Positions 55,701 through 64,000 of a stretch of 64,000 nt of DNA are shown here, piece by piece. Source of the DNA: Bostrychus sinensis. Taxonomy: Eukaryota; Chordata; Actinopteri; Gobiiformes; Eleotridae. A program made the translations under genes and the position numbers. How positions within the stretch are numbered: the stretch's first letter is position 1; every line of letters starts with the position of its first letter. The notes under the pieces are model-generated. The model saw only the letters and a program-made list of their open reading frames with translations, made no database searches and had not been told where the DNA came from. The stretch is taken from the NCBI GenBank assembly GCA_020698575.1, contig CM036245.1, positions 39,209,593 to 39,273,592 of the forward strand. Reading direction: 5' to 3'.

Positions 55701-58700
55701 ACCTTCTTGCCACAGCTCACAATGATGTGCCATCCTGGATGAGCTGCACTACCTGAGCCACTTGTGTGGGTTGTAGACTCCGTCTCATGCTACCACTAGA
55801 GTGAAAGCACCACCAGCATTCAAAAGTGACCAAAACATCAGCCAGAAAGCATAGGAACTGAGAAGTGGTCTGTGGTCACCTCCTGCAGAACCACTCCTTT
55901 ATTGGGGGTGTCTTGTTAATTGCCTATAATTTCCACCTGTTGTCTGTTCCATTTGCACAACAGCAGTGAAACTGATGTCAATCAGTGTTGCTTCCTAAGT
56001 GGACAGTTTGATTTCACACAAGTGTGATAGACTTGGAGTTACATTGTGTTGTTTAAGTGTTCCCTTTATTTTTTTGAGCAGTGTAATCTATATATATATA
56101 CCTCATACCCCTCAGACACTTTCGCCTCTAGACATCTATCCTCGGATGTTGGATTTCCGGCCCGTGACCATGGCGTCCTTCACCATGACTTTGGCTCGGA
56201 CCTGTCTCTGCCCTCTGGTTGGTCTTTTACTCACTCTCGCTTTACAAAATTAAAATGATGTATAATCAATATTTAATCTTAGTTTTATTTAATTTAATTT
56301 AATCTCAGCAGGGTTTGTACCTTATGCCATAACCTATGACCAAAATAAACTAAAAGTTTTACTACTTAAGGTGGAACAGTTCACAGTTGGGTTCACTGTT
56401 TTGTCATATTTCAGATATTTTTCATAATCAAACCAGAACTGAATGTTTGATTATTTTTTTTAAAAGAAACTGTCCCTTGCCTACTAAATTCACTTGTGCC
56501 ATCTATCCTGTTGTAGATTGTTGGCCGGGGAAACGACCAGGTGGCACTGAGCTCCAAGTTTGAGACACGAGAAGACTTTGGTAATCACAAAATCTTTATT
56601 AGTTTATTATTAGTCTTCATTAACCGTCCTACACAGCCCTTTTTTCATGTTTTGCACCTGTTTTTTGTGGATAACTTTTGCTGTGTTGATTCAAATGGCA
56701 TAGATTTTGCCTCAGGTGTGTATTTTTGGATGAATTTTCACATTTCAGGATGTTTTTTTTTTTTTAGAAAAATCCTCTTAAAAAGGTGTCTAAAAAATAG
56801 TCACACCTTTACCCCTAAGACATTTTTTTGTGCCACATTCAAATGACATTTTTATAATACACTGTCATTGCAATATCATTTCACATTTTTATCAAGTATT
56901 TCATGGATTCATGATAGTGAGGGATTGAAATTTTAGTTTTTATAGTTTTTTACTAGGTGGTGCCATTTCCCCATATATGGTAGATACAGGTATAAATGGG
57001 GAAGTGGCCCCATTAATGTTAGTATAAATTATCTGCCTGCAAGGCTAAAAAAATAAATGAATAAAATGATTTGGGTGTTTTTCAGGGTTGTCATAAATTG
57101 GTGTCAAAGTGTGTGTTGAGAAATTAGTTTGTGTTTATGTGAGCACACATCCTGAATGTAGTCTTTACTGAGATCTGCATCAGTGCAATGTTGAAACTGC
57201 CCAGACAGAGCAGATGCCTTTGTGTGAGCTGGATGCGTGTATGTACCACAAAAACTGGAATTTAAGGGGTTAAATTTCATAAACCTTTTTTTGCTATGAG
57301 TGGTTAGGACTGAAGTTAATTATTGTAACCATGAAAAAAAAGAATTATTGACTATTAAATACATTTTCAGTGGAAGTCTTTATTGGTGCATTTTTTGTGC
57401 CTCAAGGCAAAAGATGTGGCTAAAAAGTTAGGGGTGCACGAGGGTTAATCTATTTTTCGTGCCATGAGGAGTTCTCTATCAAAGAAGCTGCACACGCTGT
57501 TGACAAGAGTATTGTTTTTTTTTCCCATTTACAGACCTAGTTCTTAATAAGTTGGGACACTGTGATGTGACAAAAATGGACCACAATCCTTTGCAAATTT
57601 TATCAAAACATGTTTTATACACAAGAGAACATCATATAATTTCAGATGTAAGATATTTCATTAAAAAGAAGAGTTCATTTTAATGGCAGCACACATCCAA
57701 AAAAGTCAGAAAAGGAGAACAAAAGGCTGTAAAAATAAGTGGTACTAAAAGAAAAACTGGAAGCTGAAGAGCATTTTGTAACTAATTGGATTAATTGGCA
57801 ACACAACAATTAGATGTTTGGGCATAAAAGGAGGATTCTAGAAATGCAGAGTCTGTATTACTAGTATTGGATGTATTTGATGCTCCTGAACATCAGTACC
57901 TCAAGCCTCGCTAAAAACAGACATCTGTACTGAAATTTTCTGCATGGAGCAGAGGTAACTGTCAGTGAACACAGTAGGTACAAATAGATTCTGCGCAGTA
58001 TATTGCAGAGAAGCCATATGGCTGATCTATGATCCTATAGATGAGCTAAGGGACTAACAGTCCTTGATGCATTGCCTGTCCGTCCTGGGAGAGGATCCCT
58101 CCTTCAATATGGGCTCCATAAGGTGTCCTGGGTCTGTTTAGTTTAGTGTAGTTATTGTTTGTGTTGATTGTGTGTTAAGTCTGATTGTGTGTTTATGTTT
58201 GATCAACTGTTTGTGAAGCCCTTTGAGGCGACTTTTGTTGTGATACTGGGCTATACAAATAAATCTGAATTGAATTGAATTGAATTGAATGTCTTCTCTA
58301 GGGCAACAGCTTATTTAAAATGGACAGAGGCAAAATGAAAAAAATCATTCAGATGAATGAAAAAAAATAAAAATACAAACCACCTTGGCCCAGTGAACAC
58401 AGCAGTGTTTTACCTATGTATGATACAGCTTACATTAGTAAACAGTAACTGACTTCTGGAAGTGTTCCTGGCTATTTTGTATTCAATGGCTAATTATAAT
58501 TCCTCCACATGAAATTGATTATGGTCTGCCATATTGTTTGCAAACACTAAAAGGGTCTATGTTTTTGCAGCTGTCATTCGTAACTATGGCAACCTGCTCC
58601 TGGAGATGTCAGCCATAGTTCCAGATGGCATTGTGGCCTTCTTCACCAGCTATGTGTATATGGAGAACATTGTGGCATCCTGGTATGAGCAGGTCAGTCT

Positions 58701-61700
58701 TGGTCTCCTCAGTGACAAGATCCAGTGGTGTGATGGCTGATAGTCTGTCCTTAACATGTTGTGCTTCTGTTCCCGAGTGATGAGGATTGATAGTAGAGGC
58801 ATGAGTACATCAGATGGACAGCTTATGTTAGATGTTTTGGAGATAAAGTCAGGTTTTCCAGATTGAGATGTTTGGACATGTACAGAAATGTGTACAATAG
58901 GTTCTAAATGAGGTTAGGACTCCCAAGCCAAGAGATTGTTAATCTTAGTAAGACATTCCCAGTTAAATGTAGGTCAAACAAGAAGAGGGATCGTTAATAC
59001 ATGGGTAGAATAATGCTGAGGTTAGACCAGGAGGCCTAGAGGAAGGTTAGTTGGTGTGAGAGTAGAAGATGCAGAGGAAAGAGTTTAATGGCTGTAGATG
59101 ATTCACTGTGGACACCCCTAAAGGGAACCACCGTAAGGAGCAAAAAGTATTATTAATGCTGGATATGTAGTTAAAACATCAAACCATCAAAACATCTTTT
59201 TTTGAATGTTGCATTATTGATGAGAAACAGTATCTGTGACAGTATGTGATTTTACACATGTACTTTTGTGTCTAGGGTATTCTGGAAAACATCCAGAGGA
59301 ACAAGCTGATCTTCATTGAGACCCAGGATGCGGCTGAGACAAGCATGGCTCTGGAGAAGTACCAGGAGGTCAGGCACATATCTTCACATGTTAAAATTGG
59401 GGTTTAATATGCTAAAGAAAATGCAATAAACAGCTAAAAGGCTGTAAAAATCTGGGTTCATGTAACGCTGTTTCCATTGTCTTTGAATGCCACTGTTCCT
59501 GTATGACACTGCCACAGAAGATGAAGTAAACTTTGTTGATCCCACAGCGCCACCAAACTTTGCTAAAACAATGCAAAAATCAAGCATGCAAGTGTCAGAA
59601 GTATTTACAAAATTCATTCAAATTCACAAAACAATCTGGCTGGCCAGGCTCCCAGTCTCCTTGCTGGTGATTAGAACTTTAGTCTCTGATACTGAATGAC
59701 TTTAGATCACAAATGATACATTCTCCAGAGAATCACTGAATTGAAAAGCTTCTCTTCCATTGGTTTGCTGACATTATTTAGCCTCTTTGTGGATGTCGTG
59801 CGTTGGCTCGTCAGTTAGCATATTCATGTTGTTTTTCAGGTGGGAATTTTGTCTCGCTTTCTTTTCTCTTGTTGTCCAGAGAGTCATTTTTGTTAGCATA
59901 AGCAGTTTATACCCCACTCAGTCAATGTAAGTCAACTCATCTTAGGTGTACTGAACAGGAAGGTCACTGTCAGTGTCTTCTGTTTGTCAGTATATCAGGC
60001 ACATGTTAACCAGCTGGAAACCAGCCGTGACCCACAGTCTCCCGTGTTTTTCAGGCCTGTGAAAATGGCAGGGGGGCCATCCTGCTGTCTGTGGCCAGGG
60101 GAAAGGTGTCAGAGGGAATTGACTTTGGTAAATTTTAAACTAAACATTCATTAGAATGGATTATTGTGCATCATCATTATTATGTGTTTAGCTTATGTTG
60201 AGCATCCTCCTGCTCACTAACTGTACTGTCATGTGTTCAGTGCACCACTTCGGCCGGGCCGTGATCATGTTCGGAGTGCCTTATGTTTACACACAGAGCC
60301 GCATCCTGAAGGTCTGACATATCAGAGTCTGCCCAAAGTGAGCATTATTTTAGAAAAACCTACAATTCACTGCTGCATTTCAGGCTCGTCTGGAGTATCT
60401 CCGAGATCACTTCCAGATCCGAGAGAATGACTTCCTGACGTTCGACGCCATGAGACACGCCGCTCAGTGTGTGGGCAGAGCCATCAGAGGAAAGACTGAC
60501 TATGGACTCATGATCTTTGCAGACAAGGTGAGAGCGGCAGGTTTATGATGCAATATAAACAATATTCATGACTGTGCTTTTTCATACAATCATTTGATCC
60601 AAAATCAGTAGCTTTTGTCAAGATTTACTGTAAAAATACAGAGCTGTAGAAAGTTCTCCAAAGCTGTACTGCAAACTTAAAATATTATTCAAGTATGAAA
60701 AAAAAATTGTTACTTGTTAAATTTAAGACTAATTACTTTTTACTTTTCTACAAGTCTAAAGTACTACATTTATGTGTACTTGATTTGTCCAGTTGCTCTT
60801 GGCAGCGAGCAGGTTCAGATAATGCTGTAACCTCATCACTTTCAGTGTACATGAGTGAGTCTCCCACTGCAAGACAAAAACACCTCATTGACCATTTTCA
60901 GTTGGCATTTTCCTGAGATGAAATTGCCAGCTTAATAATAATCTGCATAAATACTTGAGGACTTCCTTGACACATGAGAATGCAAGTCAAAATAATTTAT
61001 TAGTAATGAGAATACTGCATATTTCATTGCTGACCTTACCAAACCTACCACAGGCCCCTTATGTCCCTAAGACACAAGCTGATGATTGATCAGTTGAGCC
61101 ACATTATGTAGTAACTAGAGCGTGACCGATATACTAATAGTAATACACACGTCACTATTTATTTCACTATTTATTTGCTTGTTTTGTTTCAATGACAACC
61201 TCCGTTTTTGGAAATATATTGAGCATTAGATAAAATGGTTAACAGTAAATTCATTGTTAAAGCATTTTGACTCATGCCAGTATTAGTGGAGGGCACTGTA
61301 TGTGACCCATATCTATTTTTTTATGACAGACTGAACAACACAAATCTGACCCAGGGCACTTTCTCTTAAATCAGATATGTATCTGATGTTTTGCAATGTG
61401 ACTCGAGTCTGAACAGCCATGTCTCATCTCACAATGTCAAGGCCCATAGTTGCTGGGACTAGCCCCTTGTGACCCCTCACAGCAATAATGTGTTGCCTCT
61501 GTCTTGTCTGGGCAGCGGTACGCCCGGGCAGACAAACGAGGGAAGCTCCCGCGCTGGATCCAGGAACACATCAACGAGGGCAGCCTGAACCTGACGGTGG
61601 ACGAGAGTGTGCAGCTGTCTAAGCACTTCCTCCGACAGATGGCTCAGCCTTTCAGACAGGTACGTCCTCCTCAGCTGTAGGGGACGGGTAAGAATAGTTG

Positions 61701-62080
61701 AACATTTTCTGTTGAAAAGTAAGTCAAATGAAGCATTCAATGTTTAGAATGTAACTGGTATGGAGTTGGCAAGCTGTTATTTTAAAATATGGCATTATGT
61801 TATAGGATTATTCTCGTAAACCTATTATTTTCCATAACTGTCCGTGTGTGGAGTCTCCCCTCAAATCCTAAACATCAAACATGTTTGATAAGGGGAGGTT
61901 TACATCCAGCTCACCTCTGCACTGTAAAAACTTTTCAGCCAGGGATTAATCCTAATTTCTCTTTTTATGATTTGTGTGTGTATCCAGGAGGACCAGCTGG
62001 GCCTGTCTCTGCTAACATTGGAGCAGCTGCAGTCTGAGGACATGCTGCAGAAAATCACTCAGATGGCCCACCAGAACTGA
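40756..62080 (+). CDS. ercc2: TFIIH helicase subunit XPD, 23 coding exons, 760 aa
   Basis: XPD is the 5'-to-3' ATP-dependent DNA helicase of TFIIH. It opens DNA in nucleotide excision repair and bridges the CAK kinase to core TFIIH in transcription. Coding exons join(40756-40760, 41009-41108, 42098-42175, 42285-42347, 45232-45345, 45528-45644, 45731-45847, 46594-46717, 47490-47586, 48190-48323, 51083-51251, 54066-54184, 54252-54321, 54398-54467, 56116-56217, 56517-56580, 58571-58692, 59276-59368, 60055-60127, 60241-60311, 60384-60527, 61516-61659, 61988-62080). All introns are GT-AG and all phases agree, giving 760 residues, the human length, alignable without gaps from memory. Walker A SGTGKT is at 44-49 with Lys48; Fe-S cysteines at 116, 134, 155 and 190; DEAH at 234-237; motif VI QCVGRAIRG at 662-670. 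Residues whose mutation causes XP or TTD in humans (R112, R601, G602, R683, R722) are unchanged. No break or frameshift: the gene looks functional. Transposons load introns 4, 10, 11 and 14. Confidence 0.98.
41009..41108 (+). CDS. ercc2: ercc2 exon 2
   Basis: Residues 2-35, LNIEGLLVYFPYDYIYPEQ and onward to LDAK. The donor GTTACT is weak. Confidence 0.95.
42098..42175 (+). CDS. ercc2: ercc2 exon 3 (Walker A)
   Basis: Residues 36-61 with MPSGTGKT, the ATP-binding motif I; Lys48 is the catalytic lysine. Confidence 0.96.
42285..42347 (+). CDS. ercc2: ercc2 exon 4
   Basis: Residues 62-82, including LIYCSRTVPEIEK (motif Ia region). Intron 3 before it is only 109 bases. Confidence 0.95.
42376..42700. 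repeat. hAT-like remnant with tRNA-like insert in ercc2 intron 4
   Basis: AAAAGTACTT and AAGTACTTCAAAATTTCTCC words recall the 26.8 kb hAT family; on the minus strand 42541-42595 reads GGCAGAGTTGGTAGAGTGC and CTCCTGGGTTTAA, a tRNA-like SINE head. Boundaries unclear. Confidence 0.4.
42726..43540. mobile_element. Tc1-like inverted-repeat element (family A, copy 2)
   Basis: 815 bases with inverted ends CAGTTAGGTCCATAAGTATT and AATACTTATGGACCTAACTG, flanked by TA (42724-42725, 43541-43542). Same family as 1166-2587. The interior is a decayed relic without an open transposase. Lies in ercc2 intron 4. Confidence 0.85.
43547..45152 (-). mobile_element. Tc1-like transposon, nearly complete (family B, copy 1)
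   Basis: 1606 bases with inverted ends CAGTGGGGCAAAAAAGTATT and its complement, flanked by TA (43545-43546, 45153-45154). The length and content match a full Tc1-type element. It sits in ercc2 intron 4, antisense to the gene, 6 bases from the family A element. Confidence 0.93.
43764..44785 (-). pseudogene. Tc1-type transposase, one frameshift
   Basis: Cut-and-paste transposase (DD34E type). The N-terminal frame, 44785 down to 44525 (86 codons, MAKTKELSKDTRNKIVDLHQ...), holds the paired-like helix-turn-helix with KSTVGPIIRKW. The C-terminal frame, 44525 down to 43764 (253 codons), holds the second HTH, the catalytic SDETK, then HDNDPKHTA and SPDLNPIENLW with the second Asp and the Glu. The frames are separated by a small indel near 44528-44535 in a G run (plus-strand C run). 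Otherwise almost full length for the family, so a recent but inactive copy. Confidence 0.92.
45232..45345 (+). CDS. ercc2: ercc2 exon 5
   Basis: Residues 83-120, ending SSRKNLCIHPE, which contains R112 and the first Fe-S cysteine C116. Confidence 0.96.
45528..45644 (+). CDS. ercc2: ercc2 exon 6
   Basis: Residues 121-159 with DGKCHS (C134) and VCRFYE (C155), the second and third Fe-S ligands. Followed by an 86-base intron. Confidence 0.96.
45731..45847 (+). CDS. ercc2: ercc2 exon 7
   Basis: Residues 160-198, PAGIYNLDDLK then KGWCPYYLAR with C190, the fourth Fe-S ligand. Confidence 0.96.
46594..46717 (+). CDS. ercc2: ercc2 exon 8 (DEAH box)
   Basis: Residues 199-239, ending VVVFDEAHNI (motif II, Walker B); splits codon 240 after its first base. 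Confidence 0.96.
47490..47586 (+). CDS. ercc2: ercc2 exon 9
   Basis: Residues 240-271, DNVCIDSMSVNITRRTLDRC and onward; start of the Arch domain. Ends with two bases of codon 272. Confidence 0.95.
48190..48323 (+). CDS. ercc2: ercc2 exon 10
   Basis: Residues 272-316, including EEYRRLVEGLKEAN and LANPVLPDEILQ (Asp312, a polymorphic site in humans, is Asp here). Arch domain. Confidence 0.95.
48360..48525. repeat. SINE-like fragment in ercc2 intron 10
   Basis: CATGGCTTTATTAGACAGGA... GTCAGTTGGTCGAGTCC... GCTCTAGTCTGCCAACTGA resembles a diverged fish SINE with a tRNA-like head on the minus strand. Confidence 0.35.
48566..48645 (+). mobile_element. Fragment of inverted-repeat family E
   Basis: CAGCTGGAGGAGCAATTTGT and AAGGCAGAGTCTGTATTATT correspond to the internal part of the longer copy at 57545-57880. 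Confidence 0.45.
48646..50460. other. ercc2 intron 10 interior, nothing recognised
   Basis: A possible repeat terminus (AGTAGGGGTGTGTGATAATA at 48648) has no partner. No exon candidates. Confidence 0.4.
50465..50987 (+). mobile_element. Pogo/Tigger-like non-autonomous element in ercc2 intron 10
   Basis: 523 bases with inverted ends CCGTATTTTCCGCACTATAG and (reverse complement of the right end) CCATATCTTCCGCACTATAG, flanked by TA (50463-50464, 50988-50989). It retains an acidic tail NSDTEDEEFEGFVDEE ending at the TGA at 50678-50680, which looks like the C-terminus of a pogo-type transposase. The rest of the coding region is deleted. Confidence 0.75.
51083..51251 (+). CDS. ercc2: ercc2 exon 11
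   Basis: Residues 317-372 (EAVPGTIRTAEHFVGFLRRF, VQHVVQESAPQF, DRKPL), Arch domain. Donor GTGGCT is weak; it is fixed by the phase of exon 12. Confidence 0.94.
51749..53209 (-). mobile_element. Tc1-like transposon (family B, copy 2), internally deleted
   Basis: 1461 bases with the same ends as 43547-45152 and TA on both sides (51747-51748, 53210-53211). Relative to copy 1 it lacks about 25 bases near 51997 and about 120 bases near 52810. Confidence 0.92.
51976..52840 (-). pseudogene. Tc1-type transposase, DNA-binding part deleted
   Basis: The catalytic part is open over 52581-51976 with SDETK, HDNDPKHTA and NPIENLW. Most of the first helix-turn-helix is missing through the deletion near 52810, and the C-terminus is altered (KTLPTKGI) by the 25-base deletion. 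Inactive by itself. Confidence 0.88.
54066..54184 (+). CDS. ercc2: ercc2 exon 12
   Basis: Completes codon 373 and runs to residue 412: FCAERLQSLLRTLEIAD, NFATLVSTYSQ. Arch domain end. Confidence 0.95.
54252..54321 (+). CDS. ercc2: ercc2 exon 13
   Basis: Residues 413-435, FTIIIEPFEDRTPTIANPV; followed by a 76-base intron. Confidence 0.95.
54398..54467 (+). CDS. ercc2: ercc2 exon 14
   Basis: Residues 436-459, SCMDPSIAIKPVFQRF to VIITSG, start of the second helicase domain (motif III region continues in exon 15). Confidence 0.95.
54748..55062 (-). pseudogene. DIRS-type reverse transcriptase fragment
   Basis: The minus-strand frame contains HQMRSCALAPLQERKVHIVP then YLDDYVHSVLGAGTHTL and DYVSQLGLMG. 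The order ALAPLQERG-like, PYLDD, and LGL is that of the RT of DIRS/Ngaro-type tyrosine-recombinase retroelements, with YLDD as catalytic box. It joins the Tc1 relic at about 55060 and has no flanking recombinase or repeats. Lies in ercc2 intron 14. Confidence 0.55.
55063..56083 (-). mobile_element. Truncated Tc1-like element (family G)
   Basis: The right end AGTGTTCCCTTTATTTTTTT then GAGCAGTG meets TA at 56084-56085. The left end is lost where DIRS-like sequence begins. On the minus strand the transposase frame at 55713-55147 contains SRAWRRYQETGQYIRRR (HTH region), QTVRNRLHEGGLRARR and LFTDESRF (first catalytic Asp), then decays; a YxDEILRPLVRPYAGVVGP-like segment continues to about 55065 in another frame. 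The region with the last catalytic Glu is missing. Confidence 0.8.
56116..56217 (+). CDS. ercc2: ercc2 exon 15
   Basis: Residues 460-493, TLSPLDIYPRMLDFRPVTMA to CLCPL. Donor GTTGGT is weak but the phase is exact. Confidence 0.95.
56517..56580 (+). CDS. ercc2: ercc2 exon 16
   Basis: Residues 494-514, IVGRGNDQVALSSKFETRED; ends after the first base of codon 515. Confidence 0.95.
57545..57880 (+). mobile_element. Inverted-repeat family E, truncated copy in ercc2 intron 16
   Basis: AATAAGTTGGGACACTGTGA, then ACAAGAGAACATCATATAAT, AAAATAAGTGGTACTAAAAG and TTAATTGGCAACACAACAAT correspond to the 5' part of the element at 28711-29674. No right end is present. Confidence 0.5.
58021..58290 (+). mobile_element. 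SINE-like element, second copy
   Basis: Starts GCTGATCTATGATCCTATAG and ends with TTGAATTGAATTGAATTGAAT; homologous to 2044-2359 but without its T-rich internal segment. In ercc2 intron 16. Confidence 0.7.
58571..58692 (+). CDS. ercc2: ercc2 exon 17
   Basis: Residues 515-555, AVIRNYGNLLLEMSAIVPDG then FFTSYVYME to SWYEQ (motif IV region). Confidence 0.96.
58781..59136 (+). mobile_element. LINE 3' end fragment, copy 2
   Basis: Blocks GGACAGCTTATGTTAGATG, GTTTTGGAGATAAAGTC and GATGATTCACTGTGGACACC align with 36968-37212; about 80 unrelated bases lie near 58925-59005, including a GTTAAATGTAGGTCAAAC tail-like piece. In ercc2 intron 17. Confidence 0.55.
59276..59368 (+). CDS. ercc2: ercc2 exon 18
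   Basis: Residues 556-586, GILENIQRNKLIFIETQDA to EKYQE. Confidence 0.95.
60055..60127 (+). CDS. ercc2: ercc2 exon 19
   Basis: Residues 587-610, ACENGRGAILLSVARGKVSE to GIDF (motif V; R601 and G602 present). Confidence 0.96.
60241..60311 (+). CDS. ercc2: ercc2 exon 20
   Basis: Residues 611-634, VHHFGRAVIMFGVPYVYTQS. Donor GTCTGA is weak; intron 20 is only 72 bases. Confidence 0.95.
60384..60527 (+). CDS. ercc2: ercc2 exon 21 (motif VI)
   Basis: Residues 635-682 with QCVGRAIRGKTDYG at 662-675, the arginine-finger motif VI. Confidence 0.97.
61516..61659 (+). CDS. ercc2: ercc2 exon 22
   Basis: Residues 683-730, RYARADKRGKLPRWIQEH to RQMAQPFRQ, with R683 first and R722 conserved. Confidence 0.96.
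61988..62080 (+). CDS. ercc2: ercc2 exon 23 and stop
   Basis: Residues 731-760, EDQLGLSLLTLEQLQSEDML to MAHQN, then TGA. Residue 751 is Gln. Confidence 0.96.
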   Translation, partial: EDQLGLSLLTLEQLQSEDMLQKITQMAHQN

Positions 62081-62113
62081 CCCTCCTCCCCATCGACACT
62101 GTCATCTAATACA

Positions 62114-62119
62114 AATAAA
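62114..62119 (+). terminator. Poly(A) signal of ercc2
   Basis: AATAAA 34 bases after the stop codon, implying a very short 3' UTR. Confidence 0.7.
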
Positions 62120-62664
62120 GGCTTTGTCAGCGGCTTTTGATAGAATTCAGTCTTGTGTAGTTGTTTGTGGGTTGGGTTAAAGGGGTAAAAGTGAAATTTG
62201 GGAGATGGGAGAACCCACTGTAAGGATGCTGAGCACTTCATAAGGACTGGCTTTTGTGTACCTTAAGTTATATGAAAGTGTGTGGGATGTGTGTATATCC
62301 TGTATTGTGGATGATGTTCTAATATTTTCAGGTGAATACACTTATTACATCTCAAAAAAGTATTTAACATGTCAGATTTAGGAGCTGTTACAGCTGCAGG
62401 ACACGTTTGTCACATGACAAAAACTCAGATTAGACAAAGGGCAGTAGAGCTAACCCGCTCAGATCACTGCTTGAGCCATTTCATTTTTAACCTTGTTCTT
62501 CCCAGAGATGTCCCTTTAAAAAACTACTGTTTTGAATAGAACTTTGGCGCATCATCTTTCATTTCTTCACCGTTCTATGTAGATGATTTAATTAAGACAA
62601 ATGCAGGCTATTTGACATGTATCTGATTATATGTCAGAATGATAGATTTGCACCTGAGTAGAGT

Positions 62665-62905
62665 CACCAGGTCACACACTACAGGATTTCTCAAACTAAT
62701 TAGTACACACTACATGATTCTGTCTAGAGATGGCTTGAAAATTTGAACATGTTTGACTGAGACTAAGGTCTGGTTGGGTCATTGCAGATTCCAGACTTCA
62801 CCCTCCACACTCAGATTTCTGAGCCAACTAGTGCTGACTGGTACAGACTTCATTTGTAAATCATGGGTAAAATCTGTCAGTAAGTCTTGTAGTGTGTCCC
62901 CAGCT
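62665..62905. mobile_element. MITE family H, copy 2 (decayed)
   Basis: The right end TAGTGTGTCCCCAGCT followed by TTA (62906-62908) matches copy 1 at 15967-16220. The left end CCAGGTCACACACTACAG is decayed and its TTA is lost. Confidence 0.6.
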
Positions 62906-62909
62906 TTAG

Positions 62910-64000
62910 TATCTGTACTTCGGTTGTCCTCATATGCTCTCTGCACTGGCTTTTCAGAATGCAATACAAAGCCACTAAAATAATGTTTAAATAGAGTAAC
63001 ATGCCAAAAAGGCAAACACACAAAAACCCCTAGGTGAATGTTGTAAATGGCCCTTTTTAAAGGCAGGTTGAGTCCAAACTCAGTTTCCTTCTGTTCAGGC
63101 TGAACACTGAGTTTTTGGTCTTGGTCAATTTGAACTCTAACAGCAAATTTGACCTTAGAATTCCAGATTTATTTATTTTTTTACAGTGTAATGAATGTAA
63201 CAATGCTGCAGCGTAGACATAAAATGAATAAGGCTTGTTTGATGCCTAGAATTTAAAAGGCTTATCACAACTAAATACACACATTCCCAGCAAGAAACCT
63301 GTGCCAAATCAATTTGCCAATCACAGAAGGCTGATGTGCTGCTGTGGTCATGCCAGAAAACTGGAAAGGAAAGATCAACATGCAACATTTGTATAAAACT
63401 ACAGAGAGAAAAACAAAAACAGAGATACAGATATTTACATAAACACAATTTATTTCAGACCAACCTCTACAGAGATGGGAATGTTCTTGGGATTAGAAAA
63501 CGACTTCTTCAGTGAGTACCTAATTTTTTTTCCCTCCGAGTTTCAAACAGAACATGACGTCCAGTGAATGATCTGGAGGGGAGGGAGGCATCTGTCGACC
63601 TCAGAAAAACTGACATGACACAGGTAAGGTCTCCACACAGACACTGCACAGACCAAACGCTTGGATCTTTATTGTATTACATGTATTATTGTGGATGTAA
63701 AGAGATGGGGCAGGAGGCAGAGCAGCACCAAGGCCAGAGGAGGGAGGAGGATGTGTGGCCGATCGGTCAGGCTGCTCATGGTAAAAGACCAAAACATTAC
63801 AGGTGGCCTGCACAGTACTAAGGAGATCCTCTAAAACATCCCTCCAAATATAGACCATGGCAGAAGATTCTACAGCCAAGTGTTAAAACATGGGGTCAGG
63901 GGGCAACCTTGATAACAACTGGGTAAGTCATTTGATCCAGAAGATAAAGGCAGGTCCAAATCCAAAAGTGTCCAGCACAGTGAACAGGAGGGCCCATTGA
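62910..64000. other. Intergenic DNA, possibly entering a next gene
   Basis: No gene recognised. Two stretches look like exons by their borders: 63459-63511 (TTTATTTCAG before, GTGAGT after) and one ending at 63623 (GACACAG|GTAAGG), the latter with an ATG at 63564 opening MNDLEGREASVDLRKTDMTQ. Neither translates to a known domain. Confidence 0.3.

Overview
The window is vertebrate nuclear DNA, almost certainly from a teleost fish. Genes are split by GT-AG introns, most of the sequence is AT-rich and non-coding, and it is full of repeat types typical of fish: several Tc1-like families with TA target sites, hAT-like and TTA-target inverted-repeat elements, tRNA-headed SINEs with a TTGAATTGAA or GCGCTATATAAA type tail, a Penelope relic, a DIRS-type fragment, Ty3/gypsy and LINE debris, and an endogenous-retrovirus LTR. 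No bacterial, phage or CRISPR features were seen.

Two protein genes are well supported, both on the + strand. (1) ercc2 (XPD, the TFIIH helicase) runs from the ATG at 40756 to the stop at 62080. I could place all 23 coding exons. They join in phase to a 760-residue protein, the same length as human XPD, with Walker A, four Fe-S cysteines, DEAH and motif VI all at the human positions. (2) A CDC42 effector (BORG family) has its whole 245-codon reading frame in one exon, 33865-34602. It resembles cdc42ep2 most and probably has a non-coding first exon ending near 30601.

Layout. 1-943: minus-strand LTR and leader of a retrovirus-like element with a tRNA-Trp-type primer site. 1101-4490: a nest in which a LINE 5' end is split by a Tc1-like element that itself contains a SINE-like insertion; the LINE then runs directly into a broken gypsy integrase. 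5118-5394: tRNA-type SINE. 5854-7090: a possible small gene or pseudogene and a 30-bp minisatellite. 7944-8723: a 52-unit 15-bp minisatellite. 9.0-30 kb: gene-poor DNA with many repeats, including a hAT-like element with a perfect 8-bp target duplication (21890-22268), a nested TTA-flanked MITE, a Penelope GIY-YIG relic and Tc1 relics. 30.1-34.8 kb: the CDC42 effector locus. 34.8-40.5 kb: intergenic repeats. 40.5-62.1 kb: ercc2, whose introns host two copies of one Tc1 family, a pogo-like remnant, a foldback element and a DIRS/Tc1 junction. 62.1-64 kb: mostly anonymous, with possible exons of a following gene.

The two genes have unrelated jobs (DNA repair and transcription; Cdc42-dependent actin control), and nothing suggests joint regulation. 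I found no convincing new multi-gene system. The least ordinary signals are two minisatellites whose units look like splice signals (a 5' splice-site-like array at 7.9-8.7 kb and a branch-point-like array just before the cdc42ep2 coding exon), a Val in place of the CRIB Phe in the CDC42 effector, and same-orientation Tc1 copies flanking ercc2 exons 5-11.
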